Shown: positions 1 through 6,160 of the stretch, in pieces
Layout: each line of letters begins with the position of its first letter
Position numbering within the stretch: the stretch's first letter is position 1
DNA from: JAIVJN01 sp036732565
GTDB lineage: Bacteria; Acidobacteriota; Vicinamibacteria; Vicinamibacterales; UBA2999
DNA: 20,698 bases
NCBI GenBank assembly: GCA_036732565.1
Contig: DAINCF010000053.1
Location: forward strand, 1-20,698
Direction of reading: 5' to 3'
Made by a program: the position numbers and the translations under genes
The notes under the pieces: generated by a model
Databases searched by the model: none
The model's input: the letters and a program-made list of their open reading frames with translations, nothing else
What the model was told of the DNA's origin: nothing

Positions 1-417
1 GTCGGCCTCGAGCTCGGCACTGATGACTACATCACCAAGCCGTTCAGCCCCGGCGAAGTGGTCGCGCGCGTGCGCGCGCTGCTCCGCCGTGCCAACCGGC
101 CCGGGCCGTCGGACAGCCGCCTGACCTACGGGGCGGTCAGCGTGGACGTCGACCGGCACGTCGTGCGCATCGAGGGCGCCGAGGTGAGACTGACCGCCAA
201 GGAGTTCCTGCTGCTGCAGTACCTGATGCAGCATCGCGGCCGTGTCCTGTCACGGGATTTGCTGCTCTCGGACGTCTGGGGCTACTCGTACACCGGCGGC
301 ACGCGCACCGTGGACGTTCACGTACGCCGCTTGCGAGAAAAAGTGCCGCTGCTCGCCGACGCGATTGTGACCGTCAAACAGTTCGGATATAAGCTGCTCG
401 ACCCGGCTCCACGTTGA
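1..417 (+). CDS. OmpR/PhoB-family response regulator (5' truncated by window edge)
   Basis: The frame is open from base 1, so the start and most of the receiver domain lie outside the window. The first residues (GTDDYITKPFSPGEV) are the end of a receiver domain with the conserved Lys-Pro of the beta5-alpha5 region. A linker is followed by a complete winged-helix DNA-binding domain, recognisable by LTAKEFLLLQYLM and by WGYSYTGGTRTVDVHVRRLR, and ending in the usual GYKL hairpin. It should be phosphorylated by the kinase that starts 3 bp after its stop and then bind direct-repeat DNA sites. The TRTVDVHVRRLR recognition region is typical of the PhoB/PhoP group, but the subfamily cannot be fixed without the N-terminus. 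Family confidence is high; a phosphate-sensing role is inference. Confidence 0.93.
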   Translation, partial: VGLELGTDDYITKPFSPGEVVARVRALLRRANRPGPSDSRLTYGAVSVDVDRHVVRIEGAEVRLTAKEFLLLQYLMQHRGRVLSRDLLLSDVWGYSYTGGTRTVDVHVRRLREKVPLLADAIVTVKQFGYKLLDPAPR

Positions 418-420
418 CCC

Positions 421-1791
421 GTGCGCTCAGACTTCCGCCTGAAGCTCTTCCTGACGACCTTCGGAGGCGCCGCCTTCGCGTTGCTCTTCGTGACGATAAC
501 GATGGTGGACGCGGTGTCGGGGGCGGAAGAAGCGCGTCTCTTCACGATCATCACCCTCGGGCTGGCCGGCGCGCTGATCGGCGGGCTGGTGGTCTCGTCG
601 GCGCTCGCCGCTCCAATGCAGCAACGGGTCGCGGGCATCCTCGGCGTGGCGCGGCGCTATGCGCTCGGTGATCTGAGCCGGCCGGCCCCCGATTACGGCG
701 ATGACGAGCTGGGCAGCGTCGCGCGGGCGATGGACACGGCGGTGCAGGATCTCGGTCGGCGCTTGAACGACCTCGGGCGCGATCGCGCGCGCATGGAAGC
801 CATCCTCGGCAGCATGGTCGAAGGGGTGCTGGTGGTCGACGAGCAAGGGCGGCTGCAGCTCGTGAACGACGCGGCCCGGCGCATGCTGAGGCTGGATCGC
901 GACTCCGTCGATCATCCCTACGTCGAAGCCATCCGCCATCCCGGCATCGTCGATCAGATCGGCCGCGCGCTCTCGGGCGAACAGACACCAGGTCTCGAGC
1001 TCTCGCTCACACGCGACTTGAGCCGGACGCTGGTGGCGCGCGTCGCGCCGGTGATTACCACCGGCCGCGGTGCGGTGCTGGTGCTGCACGACATCACCGA
1101 CCTCAGAAAAGCCGATCAAATCCGCCGGGACTTCGTCGCCAACGTCTCGCACGAGCTGCGCACGCCGCTGACCGCCATCAAGGGCTATGCGGAGGCGCTG
1201 CTCGATGACCCTGGCGATGGCGAGGCGCGACAGAAGTTTCTCGAGATCATCCATCGCCACTCATCGCGCATGGAGCGGCTCGTCAAGGATCTCTTGCGCC
1301 TGGCGCGATTGGATGCCGGACAGGAGACCGCGGAGCCGTCGTCGTGCGACGTCGAAGCGCTCGTGCGCTCCGTGCTCGCCGACTTCGAGCTCACGGCGGG
1401 CGAAAAGCGGCAACAGATTTCGGCGACGATCGCGCCGGACGTGCGCACGCTGATGGTGGATCCGTCGAAGCTGCACGACGTCTTACGGAACCTCGTCGAG
1501 AACGCCGTGAACTACACGCCCGAGGACGGCATCATCGACATCCAGGCCGAGCAGCGCGACGGACGCTTCAGGCTGGCCGTGTCGGACAATGGTCCGGGGA
1601 TCCCGCCCGAAGATCTCGGCCGCGTGTTCGAGCGGTTCTATCGTGTCGACAAGTCCCGCGCCCGCCCGGGCGGGACCGGCCTCGGGCTCGCGATCGTCAA
1701 GCACCTCGTCCACGTCCTGGATGGCGAAGTGACGGCGATCAACAAGGAAAAGGGCGGCGCGCTCTTCACCGTCATCCTGCCGATTCGCTAG
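421..1791 (+). CDS. Sensor histidine kinase, PhoR-like (HAMP-PAS-HisKA-HATPase)
   Basis: A 456-residue membrane histidine kinase, translated from GTG three bases after the response-regulator stop. Two membrane segments lie at about residues 8-28 and 40-63, with only a short loop between them, so there is no real extracytoplasmic sensor domain. HAMP follows (about 62-115), then PAS (about 123-225). The HisKA segment contains SHELRTPL with phospho-acceptor His244. The ATPase has an N box (NLVENAVNYT, about 357-366), a DNGPGIP G1 box and GGTGLGLAIVK. This layout is that of PhoR, which senses phosphate indirectly through the Pst transporter and PhoU. The arsenic genes begin 78 bp downstream from their own promoter. 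No clear Shine-Dalgarno sequence precedes the GTG, consistent with translational coupling. Kinase assignment is certain; PhoR identity is moderately supported. Confidence 0.92.
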   Translation: MRSDFRLKLFLTTFGGAAFALLFVTITMVDAVSGAEEARLFTIITLGLAGALIGGLVVSSALAAPMQQRVAGILGVARRYALGDLSRPAPDYGDDELGSVARAMDTAVQDLGRRLNDLGRDRARMEAILGSMVEGVLVVDEQGRLQLVNDAARRMLRLDRDSVDHPYVEAIRHPGIVDQIGRALSGEQTPGLELSLTRDLSRTLVARVAPVITTGRGAVLVLHDITDLRKADQIRRDFVANVSHELRTPLTAIKGYAEALLDDPGDGEARQKFLEIIHRHSSRMERLVKDLLRLARLDAGQETAEPSSCDVEALVRSVLADFELTAGEKRQQISATIAPDVRTLMVDPSKLHDVLRNLVENAVNYTPEDGIIDIQAEQRDGRFRLAVSDNGPGIPPEDLGRVFERFYRVDKSRARPGGTGLGLAIVKHLVHVLDGEVTAINKEKGGALFTVILPIR

Positions 1792-1826
1792 CGGCTCAGG
1801 CGCCGTCGGGACACAACACCGACGAG

Positions 1827-1869
1827 TTGACTGCCAACGTGCTCTTTGGTCTAATTCGCTTACGCGAAT
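1827..1869 (+). promoter_or_regulatory. arsR promoter with overlapping inverted-repeat operator
   Basis: TTGACT (1827-1832), a 17-bp spacer and TCTAAT (1850-1855) form a near-consensus sigma70-type promoter. An inverted repeat, ATTCGC (1854-1859) and GCGAAT (1864-1869) with a TTAC spacer, overlaps the end of the -10 element and covers the expected transcription start near 1862. It ends one base before the arsR ATG. ArsR dimers repress by binding such dyads, so this is the likely autoregulatory operator. The mRNA leader would be only about 8 nt. Confidence 0.72.
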
Positions 1870-2229
1870 ATGCCGTCCGCGCCCAAGACTCATGTGGACT
1901 TGATGTTTCGGGCGTTCTCGGATCCGGTTCGCCTGCGTGTCCTGACTTTGCTGCAATCGGGCGAGCTGTGCGTCTGCGATCTGGTCGAGATTCTGAAACT
2001 CCCTCAGCCGACAATTTCCCGGCATTTGTCGTACTTGCGACGTGCGCGCCTGGTCGCCGTGCGGCAAGAGCAGTCGTGGAACTTCTACACGCTCACGCCG
2101 GCGCGCTCGGCGTTCCACACGAAGCTGCTGGAGTGTCTTGGCAGTTGCTTCCGCGACGTGCCGGAGCTGGCGCGGGACGCGACGCGCGCGCGGGCGATTC
2201 GGAAACGTGGCGGTTGCTGTCCTATCTGA
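1870..2229 (+). CDS. arsR: ArsR/SmtB-family arsenite-responsive repressor
   Basis: A 119-residue winged-helix repressor. The start MPSAPKTHVDLMFRAFSDPVR matches the ArsR pattern of a helix followed by the SDP-RLR-L signature. The metal site ELCVCDL (Cys34, Cys36, in the alpha3 region) is the classic As(III)-binding motif. The recognition helix lies around LPQPTISRHLSYLRRARLV (about 44-62). Extra cysteines occur at 89, 93 and in a C-terminal CC pair (116-117); any of these could be a third thiol ligand. It should leave the operator just upstream when As(III) binds. No Shine-Dalgarno sequence is visible and the predicted leader is about 8 nt, so it is probably translated as an almost leaderless message. 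It heads the operon with arsC 48 bp downstream. Confidence 0.93.
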   Translation: MPSAPKTHVDLMFRAFSDPVRLRVLTLLQSGELCVCDLVEILKLPQPTISRHLSYLRRARLVAVRQEQSWNFYTLTPARSAFHTKLLECLGSCFRDVPELARDATRARAIRKRGGCCPI

Positions 2230-2277
2230 CATTCGAGTGGAACGTCGATTGATCGACCAATCGCAAGGAGAACGAGC

Positions 2278-2790
2278 ATGGCCGAGCGGCGATACACGGT
2301 TCTGTTCCTCTGCACCGGCAACTCGGCACGCAGCATCCTGGCCGAATCGTTGTTGAATTACTGGGGCAAGGCGCGCTTCGAGGCGTACAGTGCGGGCAGT
2401 CATCCGAAGGGGCAGGTGCACCCGCTTGCCATCGAGGTGCTCCGCCGCAATCGCCTGCCGACAGAGCGCCTGCGCAGCAAGAGCTGGGACGAGTTCGCCG
2501 GGCCGGATGCGCCCCCTCTCGATTTCGTCTTCACCGTCTGCGACGCTGCCGCCGCAGAAGTCTGCCCAGCCTGGCCAGGACAACCGATGACCGCACACTG
2601 GGGCATCGTCGACCCGGCTGCCGTCGAAGGCACCGACGAAGAACGGGAGCGCGCCTTCAACAAAGCGTTTCGTGAGCTCGATGCGAGGATCAAGATCTTT
2701 GCCAACCTGCGCCTCGACATGTTGGACAGACTGGCGCTGCAACAACAACTGGACGCGATCGGCCACGCCAGACAGGCCGAGGTTCAGTAG
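2278..2790 (+). CDS. arsC: Arsenate reductase, low-molecular-weight phosphatase fold (thioredoxin type)
   Basis: Reduces arsenate to arsenite in the cytoplasm. The N-terminus carries the P-loop CTGNSARS (Cys12 to Arg18, CX5R) shared by LMW tyrosine phosphatases and this ArsC class. Further cysteines at 88 and 96 (in VCDAAAAEVCPAWPG) are placed like the resolving pair of thioredoxin-coupled ArsC proteins, and the DPA motif at about 112 holds the expected catalytic Asp. At 170 residues it is longer than the plasmid pI258 enzyme (about 131), like many LMW-fold ArsC proteins annotated in other phyla. A good Shine-Dalgarno AAGGAG (2265-2270) lies 7 nt before the ATG. The next gene starts 3 bp after its stop. 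A plain tyrosine phosphatase is excluded by the extra cysteines and the ars context. Confidence 0.93.
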   Translation: MAERRYTVLFLCTGNSARSILAESLLNYWGKARFEAYSAGSHPKGQVHPLAIEVLRRNRLPTERLRSKSWDEFAGPDAPPLDFVFTVCDAAAAEVCPAWPGQPMTAHWGIVDPAAVEGTDEERERAFNKAFRELDARIKIFANLRLDMLDRLALQQQLDAIGHARQAEVQ

Positions 2791-2793
2791 TCG

Positions 2794-3468
2794 ATGACAG
2801 GCGCCGACCTCCCCCGTCGGATTGTGTCCGAGGCTGTCGCGACGGCATTCCTGCTCGCGGCGATCGTCGGCTCCGGCATCATGAGCGAGCGTCTCGCGGG
2901 CGGGAACACCGGCCTGGCGCTCCTCACCACGACCATTGCCATCGGGACGGCGCTGGTCGCAATCATCCTCACGTTTGGCCCGATCTCTGGCGCACACCTC
3001 AATCCCGCGGTGACGTTGGTCGTCGCCTGGGAGCGAGGCTTGCCCTGGCGCGAGGTGCCCTGGTTCATGACCGCGCAGATCGCCGGCGCGTTCGCCGGCG
3101 TCGCGGTTACCCACGTGATGTTCGGTGAACCGCTCTTCACCGCCGGCACGCAGGTGCGATCCGGAACCCCTCAACTGGTCAGTGAGTTCGTGGCCACGTT
3201 CGGGTTGCTCGCCGTCGTCTGGGGCTGCGGTCGACACCGGGCGGAGGCGATCCCGGTGGCGGTGGGCGCCTACATCACGGCGGCGATCTGGTTCACCGCG
3301 TCAACCGCCTTCGCGAACCCGGCGGTCTCGCTGGCGCGGGCGGCCACCAACACGTTTTGCGGGATCAGACCGTCCGACGTACCAGGCTTCGTCGTCGCGG
3401 AGCTTCTGGGCGCGGTGGCGGCGACACTCCTCTTCCGATGGCTGGTCCCCGCGAAGGAACAACGATGA
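2794..3468 (+). CDS. aqpS: MIP-family channel, AqpS-like (probable arsenite channel)
   Basis: A 224-residue aquaporin/aquaglyceroporin with about six membrane helices and two half-helix motifs: SGAHLNPAV (NPA at 70-72) and FANPAVS (NPA at 175-177). In most water and glycerol channels the second NPA is followed by Arg, part of the aromatic/arginine selectivity filter; here it is Val, which should widen the pore. AqpS of Sinorhizobium meliloti is encoded in an ars operon in place of an efflux pump and lets arsenite leave down its gradient. The position right after arsC (3 bp), with no ArsB or Acr3 in the cluster, supports the same job here. Its last codons overlap the next gene (ATGA). Family is certain; arsenite transport is inferred from context and the filter residue. 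Confidence 0.88.
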   Translation: MTGADLPRRIVSEAVATAFLLAAIVGSGIMSERLAGGNTGLALLTTTIAIGTALVAIILTFGPISGAHLNPAVTLVVAWERGLPWREVPWFMTAQIAGAFAGVAVTHVMFGEPLFTAGTQVRSGTPQLVSEFVATFGLLAVVWGCGRHRAEAIPVAVGAYITAAIWFTASTAFANPAVSLARAATNTFCGIRPSDVPGFVVAELLGAVAATLLFRWLVPAKEQR

Positions 3469-4199
3469 GGCTCGCGATCTTCGGCGATATCCATGGGAAC
3501 CTTGCCGCCCTCGACGTCGTGCTCGACGACATCGGGCGGCGCGCACCCGATCGCGTCATCTGCCTCGGCGATCTCGTCGGCTATGCCCCGTTTCCCAACG
3601 AGGTGACCGAGCGCATCCGGGCCCTGGAGATTCCCACCATCATGGGCAACTACGACGATGGCACCGGGTTCGACCGTGATGAGTGTGGCTGCGCCTATCG
3701 CGATCCGGTGGATCGTGCGCTTGGCGATCGCTCGTTCGCGTGGACCAAGGCGCACGTGACCCCGGAGAACAAGGTCTTCCTGCGGACGCTCGTCGCGCAG
3801 ATTCGACTCGAGGCCGACGGTAAGCGCATCCTGCTCGTCCACGGAAGCCCGCGGCGCATCAACGAGTATCTCTTCGAGGACCGGCCGGAATCGAGCTTCC
3901 GCCGACTGGCCGAATCGTCGGACGCGGATGTCATCGTGTTCGGCCACACCCACAAGCCGTACACGAAGCGCGTCACCAACGTGCTGTTCGTCAACGCTGG
4001 GTCGGTCGGCAAGCCGAAGGACGGCGACTGGCGGGCATGCTGGGCGCTGATCGACACCACGGGCGACGTAAGCGTCGAGTTCGTTCGCCTGCCCTACCCA
4101 ATCGAGCAGACGACCGCGGCCATCCGCGGTAGCGAGCTTCCGCACGAGTTCGCGGACGCCCTGGAAACCGGCGGCCGATCCGGAGCCGTGGTGTCTTGA
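3465..4199 (+). CDS. Calcineurin-like metallophosphoesterase in the ars operon
   Basis: A 244-residue protein of the YfcE/MJ0936-type metallophosphoesterase family. All metal-ligand motifs are present in order: GDIHGN (7-12), GDLVGY (35-40), GNYDD (61-65, replacing the usual GNHE/D), HGSPR (126-130) and GHTH (150-153). The ATG at 3465 is chosen because it overlaps the aquaporin stop (ATGA) and places GDIHGN at residue 7; a longer frame exists upstream but is not needed. Members cleave phosphodiesters or phosphomonoesters using two metal ions. The substrate is unknown. Translational coupling to aqpS suggests a role in arsenic or phosphate handling, for example hydrolysing a phosphate ester or an arsenate mis-incorporation product, but this is speculation. 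Confidence 0.87.
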   Translation: MRLAIFGDIHGNLAALDVVLDDIGRRAPDRVICLGDLVGYAPFPNEVTERIRALEIPTIMGNYDDGTGFDRDECGCAYRDPVDRALGDRSFAWTKAHVTPENKVFLRTLVAQIRLEADGKRILLVHGSPRRINEYLFEDRPESSFRRLAESSDADVIVFGHTHKPYTKRVTNVLFVNAGSVGKPKDGDWRACWALIDTTGDVSVEFVRLPYPIEQTTAAIRGSELPHEFADALETGGRSGAVVS

Positions 4200-4272
4200 T
4201 ACGACTGTGGAGAACCGTCGGCCCCCTTCGGGTTGAGAAGCCGCGACCGCCTCGATTAACATCCTGTCGTCG

Positions 4273-5466
4273 ATGAGCGTGCATCCACGCGCCACAAGAG
4301 CGGCCGTCTCACTCGTGCTGGCGAGTCTCGGCGTCGCCGGCTGCGCCTCGGCGGTGGCCCTCGATCATGCCGTCGTCGCCTACGACACCCGGACCGCCGA
4401 GAGCGTGTCGAAGCAGTTGCTGCTGAATATCGCCCGCGCGCGCCACAACCAGCCGATGCACTTCACCGCGATCTCCAACATCGCGGCGACCTATCGCTTC
4501 TCGCTCACGGGAGGTGTCGGCCCGGCGCTGACGGGTGAGCGCGGCGGCTTGCTGGTGCCGATCATCAGCGGAAGTGCAGAAGAGAATCCCACTATCAGCA
4601 TCTCGCCGATGCAGGGCGAGGAATTCACGCAACGTCTGCTCACGCCGTTTCAGGAGCAGAAGCTCACGCTGCTGCTGCGCCAGGGCTACGACGTCGACGC
4701 GTTGGTTCGGCTGATGGGCGCGGAGGTTCGGCTACAAACACCGGGCGGCGCTGCGATGGTCCACAACAACCGGCCCTCCGACGTCGAGGGCTATCCGATC
4801 TTCCGCCGGGTGGTCGCCCATCTCTCGGCCATACAAGACCAGCACGCACTTTACGTCGAGCCGTTGCACTTTCAGTACAACTGGACCGTTCCCGCCGACA
4901 CCGTGACACCGGAAACGTTCGAGACGACCTACAAGGGATTCACACTGGCCCACGATCCGAAGGCGAACGCGTACCGCGTGTCGCGACGGGTCAACGGCCG
5001 TGTGATGATCTCGAACTACGATCCCGATCTGTTGTCCAACGAGGAGCGCCTCGTCCTTCACGACGAGGCAGAGCGCGCGCCCTTCAACGACATCCTGATC
5101 GACATCCGGCCGGGATACCCCGGTGGCGAGTATCAGTTGCACGGACGGCTGCGGCTGCGAAGCTTCCACGAGGTCCTGACGTTCATCGCGCGCGGCATCG
5201 AGGAAGAGCCTGAGTACGATGTCCCGCCCGATCCGCGCACGCCGCAGATTCAGGAGAACCCGGTGCGGACGCTCGAGATCGTCGAGGCGCGCCGCCTGCC
5301 CCGAGACACTGTCCTCTCAGTGGATTTCGGGCGATTCCAGTACGCCGTCAGCCCGCAGCCCGGCTACCAATGGAATCAGAAGGTGTTCAGCCTGCTCTAC
5401 CAGTTGTTCCAGATGAGCGTGTCGACGGTCGGATCGCCCGGACCCGCGATCACCATCGCCAAGTGA
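4273..5466 (+). CDS. Unrecognised lipoprotein of about 400 residues
   Basis: A 397-residue protein. The N-terminus (MSVHPRATRAAVSLVLASLGVAGC) is a basic stretch, a hydrophobic core and a lipobox ending at Cys24, so it should be an exported lipoprotein. The mature part has no transmembrane helix and no motif I can assign. It begins with a segment of helical appearance (residues about 40-65, SKQLLLNIARARHNQPMHF), then a Gly-rich stretch, an EQKLTLLLRQGYD region, and a C-terminal part rich in beta-type residues. It lies 73 bp after the phosphoesterase and 92 bp before the marR start, between the two arsenic units and on the same strand. No strong promoter was seen in front of it, so it could be read through from the arsR operon. 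Function unknown. Confidence 0.8.
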   Translation: MSVHPRATRAAVSLVLASLGVAGCASAVALDHAVVAYDTRTAESVSKQLLLNIARARHNQPMHFTAISNIAATYRFSLTGGVGPALTGERGGLLVPIISGSAEENPTISISPMQGEEFTQRLLTPFQEQKLTLLLRQGYDVDALVRLMGAEVRLQTPGGAAMVHNNRPSDVEGYPIFRRVVAHLSAIQDQHALYVEPLHFQYNWTVPADTVTPETFETTYKGFTLAHDPKANAYRVSRRVNGRVMISNYDPDLLSNEERLVLHDEAERAPFNDILIDIRPGYPGGEYQLHGRLRLRSFHEVLTFIARGIEEEPEYDVPPDPRTPQIQENPVRTLEIVEARRLPRDTVLSVDFGRFQYAVSPQPGYQWNQKVFSLLYQLFQMSVSTVGSPGPAITIAK

Positions 5467-5515
5467 CCGTGCGGGCTCCCGATTGGCACGGCCTGGCGCG
5501 GCTCGAGGACAGTCC

Positions 5516-5560
5516 TTGACAGCTGAGGGTCCCAACCATATAGTTGTCAGTGACAACCAT
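5516..5560 (+). promoter_or_regulatory. marR promoter with 21-bp palindromic operator
   Basis: TTGACA (5516-5521), a 17-bp spacer and TATAGT (5539-5544) make a nearly perfect sigma70-type promoter. A dyad with 10-bp arms, ATAGTTGTCA (5540-5549) and TGACAACCAT (5551-5560) around a central G, has one mismatch. It covers most of the -10, the transcription start and the first bases of the ATG at 5559. The same sequence recurs before arsM. MarR dimers bind dyads of this size, so this is the likely autorepression site. The message would be almost leaderless. Confidence 0.75.
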
Positions 5561-6107
5561 GTCGCGAGCAGTCCTCACGAGACCGGAGCCGACGCAGGCC
5601 GTCCTCGAGCGCGACGCTGCTGCCCTGCAAGCGGCGGTCTCGGAGCTGGTCCGCGTCTACCAATTCCGCGATCGCGATCGCATCTGCTGCTACGACATCT
5701 CCGTCACCCAGTGTCATGCCCTCGAAACCCTCGTGCAGCAAGGTCCCCTGCGGCTGAGCGCGCTCGCGGAGCGCTTGTTCCTGGACAAGAGCACTACGAG
5801 TCGCGTGGTTGGTGCGCTCGTGAAAAAGGGGTACGTGGATCAGCACGCCGAGGACGCGGATCGCCGGGCGACGCTCCTGCACGCGAGTGCCAAGGGACGA
5901 CGACTGTGTGGCCGTATCACCGACGATTTGGTTGGGCAGCAGAAGCAACTCCTCGAAGAGATGGCCCCTGAGGTTCGGGCAGGCGTGATTCAGGTCATTC
6001 GCGGACTGGCGCGGGCCGCCGATGCCCGGTTTCGAGCGGGCGTGTCCGCCGGCGCGAGCGCGAGCTGCTGTGAGCCCGATGCGGACGGGCCGGCCGTCTG
6101 CCGGTGA
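5559..6107 (+). CDS. MarR-family regulator, cysteine-rich, likely controls arsM
   Basis: A 182-residue winged-helix regulator. The ATG at 5559 is preferred over an in-frame TTG at 5544, because the TTG falls inside the -10/operator. The helix-turn-helix spans about residues 65-93 (LSALAERLFLDKSTTSRVV), followed by the wing with DADRRATLL, typical of MarR. Cysteines are unusually many: Cys43-Cys44 and Cys52 in helix 1-2 (RICCYDISVTQCHAL), Cys117, a CC pair at 170-171 and Cys181 near the C-terminus. Clustered thiols next to arsM suggest direct sensing of trivalent arsenic; this is inference. A possible terminator overlaps the stop codon, and a second operator copy sits in front of arsM. MarR family is clear; the ligand is unproven. 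Confidence 0.88.
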   Translation: MSRAVLTRPEPTQAVLERDAAALQAAVSELVRVYQFRDRDRICCYDISVTQCHALETLVQQGPLRLSALAERLFLDKSTTSRVVGALVKKGYVDQHAEDADRRATLLHASAKGRRLCGRITDDLVGQQKQLLEEMAPEVRAGVIQVIRGLARAADARFRAGVSAGASASCCEPDADGPAVCR

Positions 6108-6115
6108 GTTTTTTT
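6090..6115 (+). terminator. Possible intrinsic terminator at the end of marR
   Basis: A GC hairpin, CCGGC (6090-6094) and GCCGG (6100-6104) with a 5-nt loop, is followed after TGAG by seven T residues (6109-6115). It overlaps the marR stop codon, and its T-run runs into the -35 of the arsM promoter. The stem is only 5 bp and there is a 4-nt gap before the T-run, so efficiency is uncertain. Confidence 0.42.
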
Positions 6116-6142
6116 GACCAGATAGTTGTCACTAACAAGTAT
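6114..6142 (+). promoter_or_regulatory. arsM promoter region with second MarR-type operator
   Basis: The palindrome ATAGTTGTCA (6122-6131), central C, TAACAAGTAT (6133-6142) has two arm mismatches. Its left arm is identical to the operator before marR. A -35-like TTGACC (6114-6119) lies 17 bp before a weak -10-like AAGTAT (6137-6142), so the operator would fill the spacer and block RNA polymerase. The dyad is well supported; the exact -10 is not. Confidence 0.7.
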
Positions 6143-6160
6143 CAAAGCAGGAGGAACACC

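Noticed and set aside
1483..3237. 584-residue open frame on the - strand opposite the kinase, arsR, arsC and aquaporin genes
   Set aside because: It is antisense to four genes with clear family motifs and has low-complexity composition; it is a GC-driven shadow.
3357..3464. 36-residue upstream extension of the metallophosphoesterase
   Set aside because: The extension is Arg-rich and overlaps the aquaporin gene; the ATG overlapping the stop gives the normal family start.
6104..6160. 19-residue upstream extension of arsM
   Set aside because: It would translate the operator and promoter; AGGAGG six bases before 6161 fixes the start.
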